NCBI RefSeq assembly: GCF_037890695.1
Contig: NZ_CP149571.1
Span: 1,952,001-2,016,000 of the forward strand
Length of the DNA: 64,000 nucleotides
DNA from: Aeromonas jandaei
Lineage (GTDB): Bacteria > Pseudomonadota > Gammaproteobacteria > Enterobacterales > Aeromonadaceae
Reading direction: 5' to 3'
A program made the position numbers and the translations under genes. The notes below the pieces were generated by a model, which saw only the letters and a list, made by a program, of their open reading frames with translations, was not told where the DNA came from and did no database searches. Shown here one piece after another: positions 47,009 through 56,535 of the stretch; within the stretch, counting starts at the first letter, position 1; the number at the start of each line of letters is the position of its first letter.

Positions 47009-49042
47009 TTACCAGATCTTCACCCGTTTCTGGGGCGGCAGATAGAGCTTGTCCCCCGGCTGGATGTTGAATGCCTCGTAGAAGGCGGGAATGTTTGGCA
47101 CCACGCCGTTGACCCGGTACTCGGGTGGCGAGTGGGGGTCGGAGCGCAGCAACATCTGCATCAGTTCGGGACGATACATCCCTTTCCACACCTGCGCCCA
47201 GCCGAGGAAGAAGCGCTGCTCGCCGGTAAAGCCATCCAGTACCGGCGCCTCCTTGCCATCCAGCGACAGCTCGTAGGCCTTGTGGGCGATGGTGAGGCCG
47301 CCCAGATCGCCGATGTTCTCGCCCAGGGTGAACTGGCCGTTGACGAACTGACCGTTGATGGGCTCGAAGCGGTTGTACTGGGCCACCAGCCGGCTGGTGC
47401 GGAAGCGGAACTCCTTGAGATCCTGCGGCGTCCACCAGTCGCGCATCATGCCGTCGCCGTCGGATTTGGCCCCCTGATCATCAAAACCGTGGCCCATCTC
47501 GTGGCCAATGACCCCGCCGATGGCGCCGTAGTTGACTGCGTCATCCGCTGTCATGTCGAAGAAGGGGGGCTGCAAAATGGCCGCCGGGAAGACGATCTCG
47601 TTGTTGCTCGGGTTGTAGTAGGCATTCACCGTCTGGGGCGACATGTGCCACTCGTCCCGATCGACCGGCTTGCCGAGGCGAGCCAGATTGTCGGCATACT
47701 CGAAGGCTTGCGAGCGCTGCAGGTTGCCCACCAGATCGTCCGGTTTGATGGCGATGGCGCTGTAATCCTTCCACTTGTCCGGATAGCCGATCTTGGGTCG
47801 GAACTTGGCCAGCTTCTCGAGCGCCTGGGTCTTGGTCTCCGGCGACATCCAGTCGAGCTCTTCAATGCTCTGGCGATAGGCGGTGCGCAGGTTCTCAACC
47901 AGCTGCTCCATCCGCTCCTTGGCCGCAGGCGGGAAGTAGCGGGCCACATAGAGCTGGCCGACCGCTTCACCCAGATGATCGTTCAGCACCCCCAGCCCAC
48001 GCTCCCAGCTGGCCCGCTGCTTGGGCGTGCCGCTCAACGTGGTGCCGTAGAAGGCGAAGTTGGCCCGGTCGGTCTCGCTGTCGAGATAGGGGGCGTAGTC
48101 GGTCAGCAGTTGCCACTTGAGGTAGGCCTGCCAGTCGGCGATGGGGGTCTGGGCCATCACCTGATCCAGCGCGCTCAGATAGGTCGGCTGACCGATGACG
48201 AGATCCGGTTGGGCGGCAATGCCGGCCGCATCGAGATAGGCTTGCCAGTCGAGGTGAGGGGCTAAACGTACCAGCTCGCTGGCGGGGCGTTTGTTGTAGT
48301 TCTTCTCCCGATCCCGCAGCGCGACGTTGTCCCACTGGATGGTGGCGAGCCGGGTTTCGAGGGCGAGAATCCGCTTGGCCTTGCCGCTCGGATCAGATTC
48401 ACCGAGGCGACTCAGCATGGCGGCGATATGTTGCTGGTACTTCTGGCGCAGCGCCTGACTGTCGGGATCCTGCTTGAGGTAGTAGTCGCGATCCGGCAGC
48501 CCCAGCCCGCCCTGATAGAGGTAGACCGCATAGCGATCCGGCGCCTTGGCGTCGGCATCGATCCAGATGCCGAACGGCGCGCCACCGCCCATACGGCCAC
48601 TTTGGGCAAAGGCGCGGGCCAGTGCCGCCTGATCGTGGATCCGGTCGATATCGGCCAGCGCCGGCGCCAGCGGGGTGAGCCCCTTGGCGTCGCGGCCAGC
48701 CTGATCCAGATAACTGGCGTAGAGATCGCGGATCTGTTGGGTTGGCGTGCCGGTAGCGGCCTGTTGATGGGCCAGCCCCTCGACCAGTATCCGCACATCG
48801 GCGAGGGATTTGTCCCGCAGCATGTAGAAGGCACCATCGGCGGGGCGATCGTCGGGGATCTTGGCGGTGGCGAGCCACTTGCCGTTGACGTAGCGGAAGA
48901 AGTCATCGCCGGGTTTGACCCGGGTGTCCATATTGGCCAGCGCCAGTCCGGAGTGTTTCGGCGCGCTCTCGGGCGCCTGGCTGCAACCAGCCAACAGGGC
49001 CAGCCCGATAAGGCCGGCCAGAATGCTTTTCTTGTTGTTCAT
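47009..49042 (-). CDS. pepO: M13 family metallopeptidase (PepO/neprilysin-like lipoprotein)
   Basis: This 677-aa zinc endopeptidase has a lipoprotein signal (LIGLALLAGCSQAPES, lipidated Cys at about residue 20) and both M13 domains. The zinc motif HEMGH lies at 514-518 (GGVIGHEMGHGFDDQGAKSD), the third ligand in LGENIGDLGGLTIAH, and the C-terminal substrate-binding segment PHSPPEYRVNGVVPN is standard. The protein ends KRVKIW; a terminal Trp is usual in M13 peptidases. The ATG at 49042 gives the lipobox; the open frame extends further upstream without a start site. It cleaves short peptides in the envelope. It is a single gene downstream of nothing on its strand. Confidence 0.94.
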   Translation of the reverse strand: MNNKKSILAGLIGLALLAGCSQAPESAPKHSGLALANMDTRVKPGDDFFRYVNGKWLATAKIPDDRPADGAFYMLRDKSLADVRILVEGLAHQQAATGTPTQQIRDLYASYLDQAGRDAKGLTPLAPALADIDRIHDQAALARAFAQSGRMGGGAPFGIWIDADAKAPDRYAVYLYQGGLGLPDRDYYLKQDPDSQALRQKYQQHIAAMLSRLGESDPSGKAKRILALETRLATIQWDNVALRDREKNYNKRPASELVRLAPHLDWQAYLDAAGIAAQPDLVIGQPTYLSALDQVMAQTPIADWQAYLKWQLLTDYAPYLDSETDRANFAFYGTTLSGTPKQRASWERGLGVLNDHLGEAVGQLYVARYFPPAAKERMEQLVENLRTAYRQSIEELDWMSPETKTQALEKLAKFRPKIGYPDKWKDYSAIAIKPDDLVGNLQRSQAFEYADNLARLGKPVDRDEWHMSPQTVNAYYNPSNNEIVFPAAILQPPFFDMTADDAVNYGAIGGVIGHEMGHGFDDQGAKSDGDGMMRDWWTPQDLKEFRFRTSRLVAQYNRFEPINGQFVNGQFTLGENIGDLGGLTIAHKAYELSLDGKEAPVLDGFTGEQRFFLGWAQVWKGMYRPELMQMLLRSDPHSPPEYRVNGVVPNIPAFYEAFNIQPGDKLYLPPQKRVKIW

Positions 49043-49263
49043 GGGATCTGATTCCACATCGGGTTGTTTGCTTCCCTGCCTGCGCCTCTTTTGAACTGGT
49101 GACTTTCGGGTCTGCACAGGCGAGCCCTACTCTAGGGTGGGTTGCCGTGCCGGCGCAAGCGGCGTCGTCAGGATGAATACTCCCGAACGAGCCCCGAGTC
49201 GCCACAGTGCAGCTTGCCAGCCGCGACTCTGCTAAGATCGGCCAGTCCGTTTTGGGGAAGCCT

Positions 49264-50622
49264 ATGATTTCTCATCTTTATTCTCGCTTTTGTCAGACTC
49301 TGCCAGAACCGGAAGGTTCCACTCGCCTGCTGGTGGCCTTCAGCGGTGGCCTCGACTCCACCCTGCTGCTGGTGCTGGCAGCGCAGTTTGCCCGTGAGCA
49401 CGGCTTGCCGCTTCGGGCGCTGCACGTGCACCACGGTCTCAGCCCCCATGCCGACGAGTGGGTGGCTCATTGCGAGTTGGTCTGCCAGCAGCTGGCGGTG
49501 CCGCTCATTGTCGAGCGGGTAACCCTTGCCCGCGGCAATGGCGAGAGTCTGGAAGCGCAGGCACGCACCGCCCGCTACCAGCGGCTGATGACGCACATGA
49601 CGGAGGGGGAGTGGCTGCTCACCGCTCACCATCAGGATGATCAGCTGGAGACCCTGCTGCTGGCCCTCAAGCGCGGCGCCGGTCTGCGCGGTCTGGCCGG
49701 CATCTTGCCAAGCCAGCCCTTTGCTGGCGGTCTGCTGCTGCGGCCGCTGCTCGATATCAGCCGAGCCGAACTGGCCGAGGTTGCCGCCACCCTGCCTTAT
49801 GGTTGGGTCGAGGATGAGAGCAATCAGGATGTGAGTTATGACCGCAATTTTCTGCGCCAGACGCTTATCCCCCAACTCAAGGCGCGCTGGCCTGCCATTG
49901 CCCGTACTGCGGCCCGCAGCATGGCGCTGTGCGCCGAGCAGGAGGCGCTGCTGGACGAGCTGGCCGAGAGCGACTGGCAGCTGGCCGGCGAAGGGGATGC
50001 GCTCCATATCGGCCCGCTGCATGCACTCTCGCCGACCCGGCGCAACAACCTGCTGCGCTACTGGATCCGCCGTCAGGGGGGGGAGATGCCATCGCGCGAA
50101 CAGCTTGCCCGGTTGTGGCAGGAGGTGGCGCTGGCGCGGCCCGATGCCAATCCGCAGCTCAACTGGGGTGGCCTGAGTTGCCGCCGTTTTCAGGAGCGCC
50201 TCTATCTGGTCGCCCCGGATCTGCAACCTTGTCATCAGGTGTTGCCGTTGACGCCGGGCGAGCCGCTGACTCTGCCGGATGGGTTGGGTGAACTGGTGGT
50301 GCGTATGGAAAAAGCGGGAGAGGGGTTGCTGCGTTTGCCCCGGCCACAGGAGCCTCTGTCGGTACGCTTTGGCGTGGTGCCGGGCGCCATGCTGAAGCCG
50401 GTGGGACGTGGTGGCAGTCGCCGCTTGAAGAAGCTGTTGCAGGAGTACGGCGTTCCTTCGTGGCAGCGGGGGCGGATCCCTATCCTCTACTATGGCGAGC
50501 AGGTAGCGGCTGTGGTCGGACTCTTTGTCTGCGACGGATTTATGGCAGAGCAGGAGGGGCTTTCATATCAATGGTTGCCAACGCAAGAGGGGTTGCTGTT
50601 GCCTGAGCAGGAACCTGAGTAA
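49264..50622 (+). CDS. tilS: tRNA(Ile)-lysidine synthase
   Basis: This 452-aa PP-loop ATPase modifies C34 of tRNA-Ile(CAU) to lysidine, an essential step for AUA decoding. The P-loop is SGGLDS at 27-32 (LVAFSGGLDSTLLLVL). Further signatures are LHVHHGLSPHADEW, LTAHHQDDQLET and the DESNQDVSYDRNFLR block, followed by TilS substrate-binding and C-terminal domains (GGSRRLKKLLQEYGVPSWQR). The ATG at 49264 has GGGGAAG upstream. It is divergent from pepO. The following gene is convergent. Confidence 0.96.
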   Translation: MISHLYSRFCQTLPEPEGSTRLLVAFSGGLDSTLLLVLAAQFAREHGLPLRALHVHHGLSPHADEWVAHCELVCQQLAVPLIVERVTLARGNGESLEAQARTARYQRLMTHMTEGEWLLTAHHQDDQLETLLLALKRGAGLRGLAGILPSQPFAGGLLLRPLLDISRAELAEVAATLPYGWVEDESNQDVSYDRNFLRQTLIPQLKARWPAIARTAARSMALCAEQEALLDELAESDWQLAGEGDALHIGPLHALSPTRRNNLLRYWIRRQGGEMPSREQLARLWQEVALARPDANPQLNWGGLSCRRFQERLYLVAPDLQPCHQVLPLTPGEPLTLPDGLGELVVRMEKAGEGLLRLPRPQEPLSVRFGVVPGAMLKPVGRGGSRRLKKLLQEYGVPSWQRGRIPILYYGEQVAAVVGLFVCDGFMAEQEGLSYQWLPTQEGLLLPEQEPE

Positions 50623-50660
50623 AAAAAGGGCTCCGGTCACATGGCTGCATGTGCCGGAGC
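50621..50660 (-). terminator. Terminator of the diguanylate cyclase gene
   Basis: On the minus strand GCTCCGG-CACATG pairs with CATGTG-A-CCGGAGC around a CAGC loop and is followed by seven Ts. The T-run overlaps the tilS stop codon on the other strand. Confidence 0.85.
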
Positions 50661-50676
50661 AAAGAAGAGTACCCGG

Positions 50677-51579
50677 TTATTCCGCGAGGCCGGCTTTGCC
50701 GGCTTTTTTGCGGGCGTAGAGGTGGCTGTCTGCCGCCTCGTAAAGAGCTTGAACACTGACGCCTGATTGCCAGCTGGCGGCCCCCAGACTGCAACCGACC
50801 GAGAAGGTGCTGAGCTCCTTGTTGGTCATCAGCATGTGCTGCAGGCGCAGCCAGACCGGACGCCAGGCTTCGGGTTCGGCCGGTTGCAGCAGCAGGGCGA
50901 ACTCATCCCCCCCGAGCCGGAAGGCCTGATCCGTACTGCGGATGCACCCCTTGAGCAGCTGGGCGAAGCGGCTCAGCACCAGATCCCCGACCGGGTGGCC
51001 CCAGGTGTCGTTGATCTGCTTGAAGCGGTCGAGATCCAGCAGCACCAGCACCAGACCATGGGGCTCGCGGCTGTGCTGCTCGATGGCGCGGCCAATGGCT
51101 TCGTCAAAATAGGAGCGGTTGCCAAGGCCGGTCAGGTGATCGAGGCGCACCTGCTGATCCAGTTTTTCCAGCCGCATGTAGAGGGGCAGCAACAGGCTGA
51201 GCAGCTGATGGTACTGCAGCAGCACTCGCTGCTGGCTGCCGCTCAGCGGGTGTTCCAGCTCGTAGTGGAGTTGGCCGAGCAGCTGCTCATGCTGGCCGCG
51301 CAGCTCGAACAGGTAGCTGTGCAGGTTGAGGGTGGCCATCGGCGGGTGCTGGATCAGTACATGGGGGTGGCTACCGTCCATATAGAGACTGTGGATCCTG
51401 ACAATTTTTGCCGCTCGATCGGCAAAAGTTGTCAGCAGGCCGCCGAGCTCGTGCTGCCCCAGCAACTGCTCCAGCAACTGATTGCGTTCTACGCTGGGCA
51501 AGGGCGTGAGCCGCTCCATCTGGCGAACCCACTGCTCGATGCCATGGCTAAAGCCATTGAGTGACGATCTGTTTTCCAT
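50677..51579 (-). CDS. Diguanylate cyclase (GGDEF)
   Basis: This 300-aa protein has an intact GGDEF domain: LDHLTGLGNRSYFDEAI at about residue 150, LDLDRFKQINDTWGH, and the active-site RLGGDEF. An RxxD inhibitory site (RSTD) stands five residues before GGDEF, so product inhibition by c-di-GMP is expected. The N-terminal 140 residues are helical, without membrane segments, and form an unknown sensor. The ATG at 51579 follows GGTGGAAG. The frame extends upstream, but without a better start. It is divergent from the Kef-type antiporter. Confidence 0.92.
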   Translation of the reverse strand: MENRSSLNGFSHGIEQWVRQMERLTPLPSVERNQLLEQLLGQHELGGLLTTFADRAAKIVRIHSLYMDGSHPHVLIQHPPMATLNLHSYLFELRGQHEQLLGQLHYELEHPLSGSQQRVLLQYHQLLSLLLPLYMRLEKLDQQVRLDHLTGLGNRSYFDEAIGRAIEQHSREPHGLVLVLLDLDRFKQINDTWGHPVGDLVLSRFAQLLKGCIRSTDQAFRLGGDEFALLLQPAEPEAWRPVWLRLQHMLMTNKELSTFSVGCSLGAASWQSGVSVQALYEAADSHLYARKKAGKAGLAE

Positions 51580-51699
51580 GGTCTTCCACCTGTAACCACT
51601 TGACTGCTCCCCTTCACCTGCAATTGGCATGCCCAATATATGTTTCCTGAGCCAAGGATCGGCTGACTAGACTTAAGTTGATAAAAAGGAGGGGAAAAT

Positions 51700-53652
51700 T
51701 TGTACACAGACCTGCTGATCCTGCTCTTCGCCGCCGTCCTGCTGGTGGCAATTTTCCGACGTTTCGGCTTGCCGGTGATCCTCGCCTACCTGATTGCCGG
51801 CGTACTTCTGGGCCCGCACGGGCTGGCGGTGATCACCGGCCAGTCGATCATGCAGACCATCGCAGAGCTCGGGATCGTCTTTCTGATGTTCTCGCTGGGG
51901 CTGGAGTTCTCCCTCCCCAAGCTGCTGGCGATGCGCTATCTGGTGTTGGGGGTTGGCGGCTTGCAGGTGCTGCTCACCTCACTGCTCTTCTTCTGGTTTG
52001 GCTGGCATCTGGGGCTGAGTCTGGCGCAGGCGCTGGTGGTGGGGGGCACGCTGGCGCTCTCCTCGACGGCGGTGGTGATCAAGCAGCTGGGCGAGCAGAA
52101 GCAGCTCCATACCCGTCGTGCCCAGTTGGGGGTGAGTGTGCTGCTGTTTCAGGATCTGGCGGTGGTGCCCCTGCTGGTGATGATCCCCATTCTGGCCGAG
52201 CCACAGGTGCAGGGCAGCGCGCTGGCTGCCGAGATTGCCTGGGCAATTCTCAAGGGGCTCTTCGCCCTGTTGAGCCTGCTGGCGGTGGGCAAGTGGCTGT
52301 TGCCGCTGCTGTTTCACGAGGTGGCGCGTGCCCGCTCCGACGAACTGTTCGTGCTGAGCGCCCTGCTGGTGGCGTTGCTGGCCGCTTTCATGACCTATTC
52401 GCTCGGTCTCTCGATGGCGCTGGGGGCCTTTCTGGCCGGCATGATGCTGGGGGAGTCCCACTATCGCCATCAGCTTGAGGTGGACATCAAGCCCTTTCGC
52501 GATGTGCTGATGGGACTCTTTTTCATCACCATCGGGATGAACATGGACTGGGTGCTGGTGGCACAGGCCTGGTGGCAGGTGTTGCTCTGCGTGGTGGCGC
52601 TGGTGCTCTGCAAATCCCTGCTGGTGTTGCTGGCCGGCCGGCTGATGGGAGAGCGCAAGCGCGACAGCATGGCGGCTGGCATCATGTTGAGTCAGGTGGG
52701 GGAATTCGGCTTTGTGCTGTTGGCGCTGGCACTTCACCACGGTCTGCTGGATCCGCAACTGGTCTCTCGGTTGATCGGCATCGGCATCATCTCCATTGCC
52801 ATGACCCCCTGGCTGGTTACTCAGGCCCACTCACTGGCCCGCAGTCTGACCGATCCGACGCTGTTGACCCGCTCCGAAGTCGCCCAGTCGGGACTCAGCA
52901 AGAGCCAGCACGTCATCATCGCCGGGTTTGGCCGGGCGGGGCAGACCTGCGCCCGTTTTCTCAAGCTCGAGGAGATCCCGTTTCTGGCGCTCGACCTTGA
53001 CCCGGAGCGGGTGAGTGAGGCCAAGCAGGCAGGGGAGCAGGTGGCCTTTGGCGATGCCAGCCGGCGCGACATCCTGCTGGCGGCCGGTCTGCTGCGGGCC
53101 CGGCTGGTGATCATCACCTTCGACGATCGCAAGCGGGTGGAGGCGATGCTGGCACTGATCCGCGAGCTGGCGGGGGAGCTCAAGGTGCTGGTACGCACCC
53201 GGGATGACAGCTTTCTCGAGCAGTACAAGCAGGCGGGGGCGTTTGAGGTGATCCCGGAGTCTCAGGAGGGAGCCCTGATGCTGGTCTCCCATCTGCTGGT
53301 CAATTGCGATATCCCCCTCGGGCGGGTGATCCGGCGCATGGAGCATGAGCGCAGCAGCCAGTACCGCTTTCTGCACGGCTTCTACTGGGGGGATCAGAGC
53401 GCCAACAATCTTGAGGCTGATCAGCTGCTGGAGCGCCTCCACCCATTGATGCTGCATGATCAGGCGTGGGCTGTGGGGCGCGAAGTGCGGGAGCTGCCGC
53501 TGGATGAGGTGAGGATCAAGGAGGTTCAGCGTGGCGATCAGATGCTGGAGCCTCGGGATGAGCTGACCCTGCAGGCAGGTGATCGGCTGATCCTGTTTGG
53601 TACCGCAGTTGCCATCGAGCAGGCGGAGCAGCGCCTGCTGGAGGGGCGCTGA
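51700..53652 (+). CDS. Kef-type cation:proton antiporter (CPA2, with RCK domains)
   Basis: This 650-aa protein has about twelve membrane helices (residues 1-385), typical of CPA2 exchangers (IFRRFGLPVILAYLIAGVLL, FSLGLEFSLPKLLAM, LLFQDLAVVPLLVMIPIL). An RCK N-domain follows with the Rossmann motif GFGRAGQ at about 412, and a C-terminal TrkA-C domain ends the protein. It resembles KefB/KefC, glutathione-gated K+ efflux systems, but no kefF/kefG ancillary gene is adjacent. The start is TTG at 51700, set by AGGAGGGG before it; no ATG or GTG lies nearby. It converges on the patatin gene with only six bases between stops. Confidence 0.87.
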   Translation: MYTDLLILLFAAVLLVAIFRRFGLPVILAYLIAGVLLGPHGLAVITGQSIMQTIAELGIVFLMFSLGLEFSLPKLLAMRYLVLGVGGLQVLLTSLLFFWFGWHLGLSLAQALVVGGTLALSSTAVVIKQLGEQKQLHTRRAQLGVSVLLFQDLAVVPLLVMIPILAEPQVQGSALAAEIAWAILKGLFALLSLLAVGKWLLPLLFHEVARARSDELFVLSALLVALLAAFMTYSLGLSMALGAFLAGMMLGESHYRHQLEVDIKPFRDVLMGLFFITIGMNMDWVLVAQAWWQVLLCVVALVLCKSLLVLLAGRLMGERKRDSMAAGIMLSQVGEFGFVLLALALHHGLLDPQLVSRLIGIGIISIAMTPWLVTQAHSLARSLTDPTLLTRSEVAQSGLSKSQHVIIAGFGRAGQTCARFLKLEEIPFLALDLDPERVSEAKQAGEQVAFGDASRRDILLAAGLLRARLVIITFDDRKRVEAMLALIRELAGELKVLVRTRDDSFLEQYKQAGAFEVIPESQEGALMLVSHLLVNCDIPLGRVIRRMEHERSSQYRFLHGFYWGDQSANNLEADQLLERLHPLMLHDQAWAVGREVRELPLDEVRIKEVQRGDQMLEPRDELTLQAGDRLILFGTAVAIEQAEQRLLEGR

Positions 53653-53658
53653 GAAGGG

Positions 53659-54804
53659 TTACTCTCTCTCCCTCGGCTGAGGCTCGATGCCGAGAAAGTC
53701 GATCACCCTTGCCTGCTCCTTCAGGGTGTCCCGATAGCCCAGCTTGATCAGCTGCTGGCAGTAGCCCGGATAAAACATCAGAAAGCTGGCCAGACTGCTG
53801 GTCTCATCCCCCTTCACCCCCAACACGCGCAACAGGCGGCGCAACTGCACCGGCAGCTTGCGCAGATAGGCCAGCGCGATGGCATCGAGATCTTCGCTTG
53901 GCTTGAGCACGCAGGTCTCCACCCGCTTCAGCTTGAGGCGATTGCGCTCCCGCTCCGGAATAAGGTCCAGAGTCTGGTTGATGCGCCAAAGCCGCTCCAG
54001 ATCGGAGTTGAGGGTGTCGGTAAAGACGGTATCGAGCAGATGGCTGGCGATATTGGAGCTGGTGAGGTGGCCGTGGTGGTGAGTCGGTGCCGAGTGGGCT
54101 GGTGGATCGAGCGTGATCAGCAGGATCCGCTCCGCTCCCAGATGGATGGCGGGGCTGAGCGGACTCAGCTGATGGATGGAGCCGTCGCCGTAGAACTTGT
54201 CGCCGATATGGGTGGCCGGAAAGACAAAGGGGAGCGCCGAGGAGGCGAGCAGATGATCCGAGGTGAGCAGGGTGCGCACCCCGCGCCGTCTGGCTCGTTC
54301 CCAGGGATGGTGGTCGGCTCGCCCCTGAAAAAAGGTGGTGGAGAGGCCATCGTCGTAGTCGGATGCCGTGATGGCGAGCGCCTCCAGACTGCCGTAGAGG
54401 ATGTTGTCATCGATGCGGTGATAGTCGATGAGCTGATCCAGCAGGCGGCGCAAAGGCGCGTTGTCGAACAGATGAAAGGCGTGGTTGGTGTCGGGATTGA
54501 TGAGGCCGGCCGAGCCTTCGTACATCAGTCGCCACAGCAGGCGCCCCGGGTGAAAATCGAAGATGTGGTGGGTTTCGAAGCGGCGCCAGACCCACTCCAG
54601 CTTTCGCACCCCCAGATGAAAGCTGGAGGCGTAGCAGGCGAGTGCGGTGACGTTGATGGCCCCGGCCGAGGTACCGCACAGAATGGGAAAGGGGATGCCG
54701 AGATTGCGCGGATAGAGCTCCGCCACGGCTTTGAGAGCGCCGATCTGATAGGCGGCGCGCGCTCCGCCTCCGGTGAGCAACAACGCTGTATTGGGTCTGG
54801 CCAT
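53659..54804 (-). CDS. Patatin-like phospholipase family protein
   Basis: This 381-aa protein has the patatin acyl-hydrolase fold. The oxyanion hole is LLLTGGGARAAYQIG (about residues 8-22), the nucleophile elbow is GTSAGA (about 44-49) and the catalytic Asp is in FYGDGSIHQ (about 208). No signal peptide is seen, so it is likely cytoplasmic or membrane-associated from inside, like RssA-type proteins. The C-terminal 120 residues are Arg/Leu-rich. It stands downstream of a terminator and probably has its own promoter in the 112-base gap. Its lipid substrate is unknown. Confidence 0.88.
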   Translation of the reverse strand: MARPNTALLLTGGGARAAYQIGALKAVAELYPRNLGIPFPILCGTSAGAINVTALACYASSFHLGVRKLEWVWRRFETHHIFDFHPGRLLWRLMYEGSAGLINPDTNHAFHLFDNAPLRRLLDQLIDYHRIDDNILYGSLEALAITASDYDDGLSTTFFQGRADHHPWERARRRGVRTLLTSDHLLASSALPFVFPATHIGDKFYGDGSIHQLSPLSPAIHLGAERILLITLDPPAHSAPTHHHGHLTSSNIASHLLDTVFTDTLNSDLERLWRINQTLDLIPERERNRLKLKRVETCVLKPSEDLDAIALAYLRKLPVQLRRLLRVLGVKGDETSSLASFLMFYPGYCQQLIKLGYRDTLKEQARVIDFLGIEPQPRERE

Positions 54805-54878
54805 ATGCTGGCGCCTTATAGTGTTCTGACAAGGATGCTCCCACTGACAAATTAACTATAAGGCGCTGTATCGAATAT

Positions 54879-54902
54879 AAAAACGGGCGCTTGCCCGTTT
54901 TT
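54879..54902 (-). terminator. Terminator of the TetR-hydrolase operon
   Basis: AAAAACGGGC/GCCCGTTTTT with a four-base loop, 15 bases after the hydrolase stop on the minus strand. Confidence 0.9.
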
Positions 54903-54916
54903 TTCATGGCCCCCGG

Positions 54917-55795
54917 TCAAAGGGCCCGGAGAGGATTTTCCGGTCGTGCCAGCTGATCGAAGGCGGCGAATACCGGCGCACTGGCAAGAATGCGACCGTG
55001 GCCCAGACCCCGGGTGCTTACCAGCCGGGTATGACCATCCTGGCTGGCCCGCAGGGAGTCGCTATGGGGGGCGAATCTGTCCTCTTCATCGTGCACTATG
55101 ATGGCCTCGCCGCTGCGACTGGCAAGGCGGCCCAGTGGATCGACCGTGCTCAAGGGGTGCTGATACTCTTGTTCAATCTCCTTGACCACCGCATCGAACA
55201 GCCGGATGGAGTAGCCGGAGCGTGCCACCATGCCGTAGAGCTGGGGCACATAGTCGAGCACCGGCGAGATGAGCAGCAGCGGCAGCCCGTCAAGATGTTG
55301 CCGGCGGCTGGAGAGGGTGACGGCGCCCCCCATGCTGTGGGCGATAACCCCATGGACAGGGCCCACTTCCGTTGCCAGCCGGGCGGTCAACTCGTCGAAG
55401 GCGCGCACGAAGCGAGGCAGGTGGCCGGTATGGCCGGCGCTGTGGCCGTGGGCCGGGTGATCGTAGGCAATGGCCGTGAAGCCCTGGGCGGCGATATGGC
55501 TCATCAGCGGGTAGAACTGGCTGGCACTGCCTGACCAGCCGTGCATCAGCAGCCAGAGCGGCCCCTGACCGAGCCGGTAGCTCATCAGCGTCCCTTCGCT
55601 GGTATGGACGGCCTGCTTGACCAGACCGGATGGCGCAGCGTTGTCCCGCTGGTTGCGCTGGGGGGTCAGCAGCAACTTGCTGGCGGTGCGCTTGGCATGG
55701 CCGGGGGCCAGGGTATGGTGCAATCGGGTGCCGATCCCCAGCAGCCATTTGCTCGGGCTGAATCGGCGGGTGTTGAAGTAGATCTTGCTGCTCAT
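54917..55795 (-). CDS. Alpha/beta hydrolase
   Basis: This 292-aa protein has an alpha/beta hydrolase fold: oxyanion LMHGWSGSASQFY (about residue 86), nucleophile AHSMGGAV (Ser at about 155; the usual Gly before it is His), acid in VHDEEDRFAP and the last His in LGHGRIL. The ATG at 55795 fits an AGGA site. It follows a TetR gene by 71 bases on the same strand, and a terminator closes this two-gene unit. TetR proteins often control a partner gene beside them; substrate unknown. Confidence 0.83.
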   Translation of the reverse strand: MSSKIYFNTRRFSPSKWLLGIGTRLHHTLAPGHAKRTASKLLLTPQRNQRDNAAPSGLVKQAVHTSEGTLMSYRLGQGPLWLLMHGWSGSASQFYPLMSHIAAQGFTAIAYDHPAHGHSAGHTGHLPRFVRAFDELTARLATEVGPVHGVIAHSMGGAVTLSSRRQHLDGLPLLLISPVLDYVPQLYGMVARSGYSIRLFDAVVKEIEQEYQHPLSTVDPLGRLASRSGEAIIVHDEEDRFAPHSDSLRASQDGHTRLVSTRGLGHGRILASAPVFAAFDQLARPENPLRAL

Positions 55796-55866
55796 GGTCA
55801 TCCTGTGGTTTTTATGTGCGAACGGTCGTGCTTTTTTGTCGGTTTTAAAAAAGGATTGCCAAGAGA

Positions 55867-56448
55867 TCAGCGCCAGCTGGCGAGCAGATCTTCCACTTCG
55901 GGCCAGAAGTGGCGGGCCGGATCCTGACACAGATTGAGGGCGTTGAACACCTGATCCGCCAGATAGAGGCCATAGAGGCGGTAGACGGCACGCCAGGGAT
56001 CCATCCCCTCGCGCCACTCCCCCTCCAGCTGTCCCTGTGCGACCTGACGAGCCAGATAGTCGAGCCAGAAACGCACCAGCTGGCGGGCGGCCTGCTGTAC
56101 CTCGCCCTCCTGCGCCGAAGTCCAGGCATCGAGAAACATGCAGCGTCCGGCAAAGCTCTGGTTCCAGGCCAGCCAGGCTTGCAACAGGGCGATCAGCTTG
56201 TCGTGCTGGTTCTGATGTTCCTGCTGGCGCACCGGCTGGATCACCCGCTCCCGAAACACCTCGGCGGCGTACTCCAGCACGGCGATCTGCAGATTGTCGC
56301 GAGAGTGGAAGTGGGCGAACAGGCCGCTTTTCGACATCTCGCAGGCATTGGCCAGCGAGCCGATGGTCAGGCTCTCCAGCCCTTGCTGGCTCGCTTGCTC
56401 GAAGGCTGTCTGTAAAATGTTTTCCCGGGTCAGGCGCCCCTTGCTCAT
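55867..56448 (-). CDS. TetR-family transcriptional regulator
   Basis: This 193-aa protein begins with a TetR helix-turn-helix (GLESLTIGSLANACEMSKSG, about residues 23-42, then LFAHFHSRDNL) and an all-helical ligand domain with a TetR_C-like C-terminus. The ATG at 56448 follows GAGGAGAT at good distance; a GTG three bases upstream is less likely. It precedes the hydrolase gene and may repress its own operon. Ligand unknown. Confidence 0.88.
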   Translation of the reverse strand: MSKGRLTRENILQTAFEQASQQGLESLTIGSLANACEMSKSGLFAHFHSRDNLQIAVLEYAAEVFRERVIQPVRQQEHQNQHDKLIALLQAWLAWNQSFAGRCMFLDAWTSAQEGEVQQAARQLVRFWLDYLARQVAQGQLEGEWREGMDPWRAVYRLYGLYLADQVFNALNLCQDPARHFWPEVEDLLASWR

Positions 56449-56535
56449 CACGATCTCCTCATGGCTGGTGGCAGCATAAAGTACGATCGTGCTATTTGTC
56501 GAGCGGCAGATAAGTTGCTGGCAAGATGGGAGGGC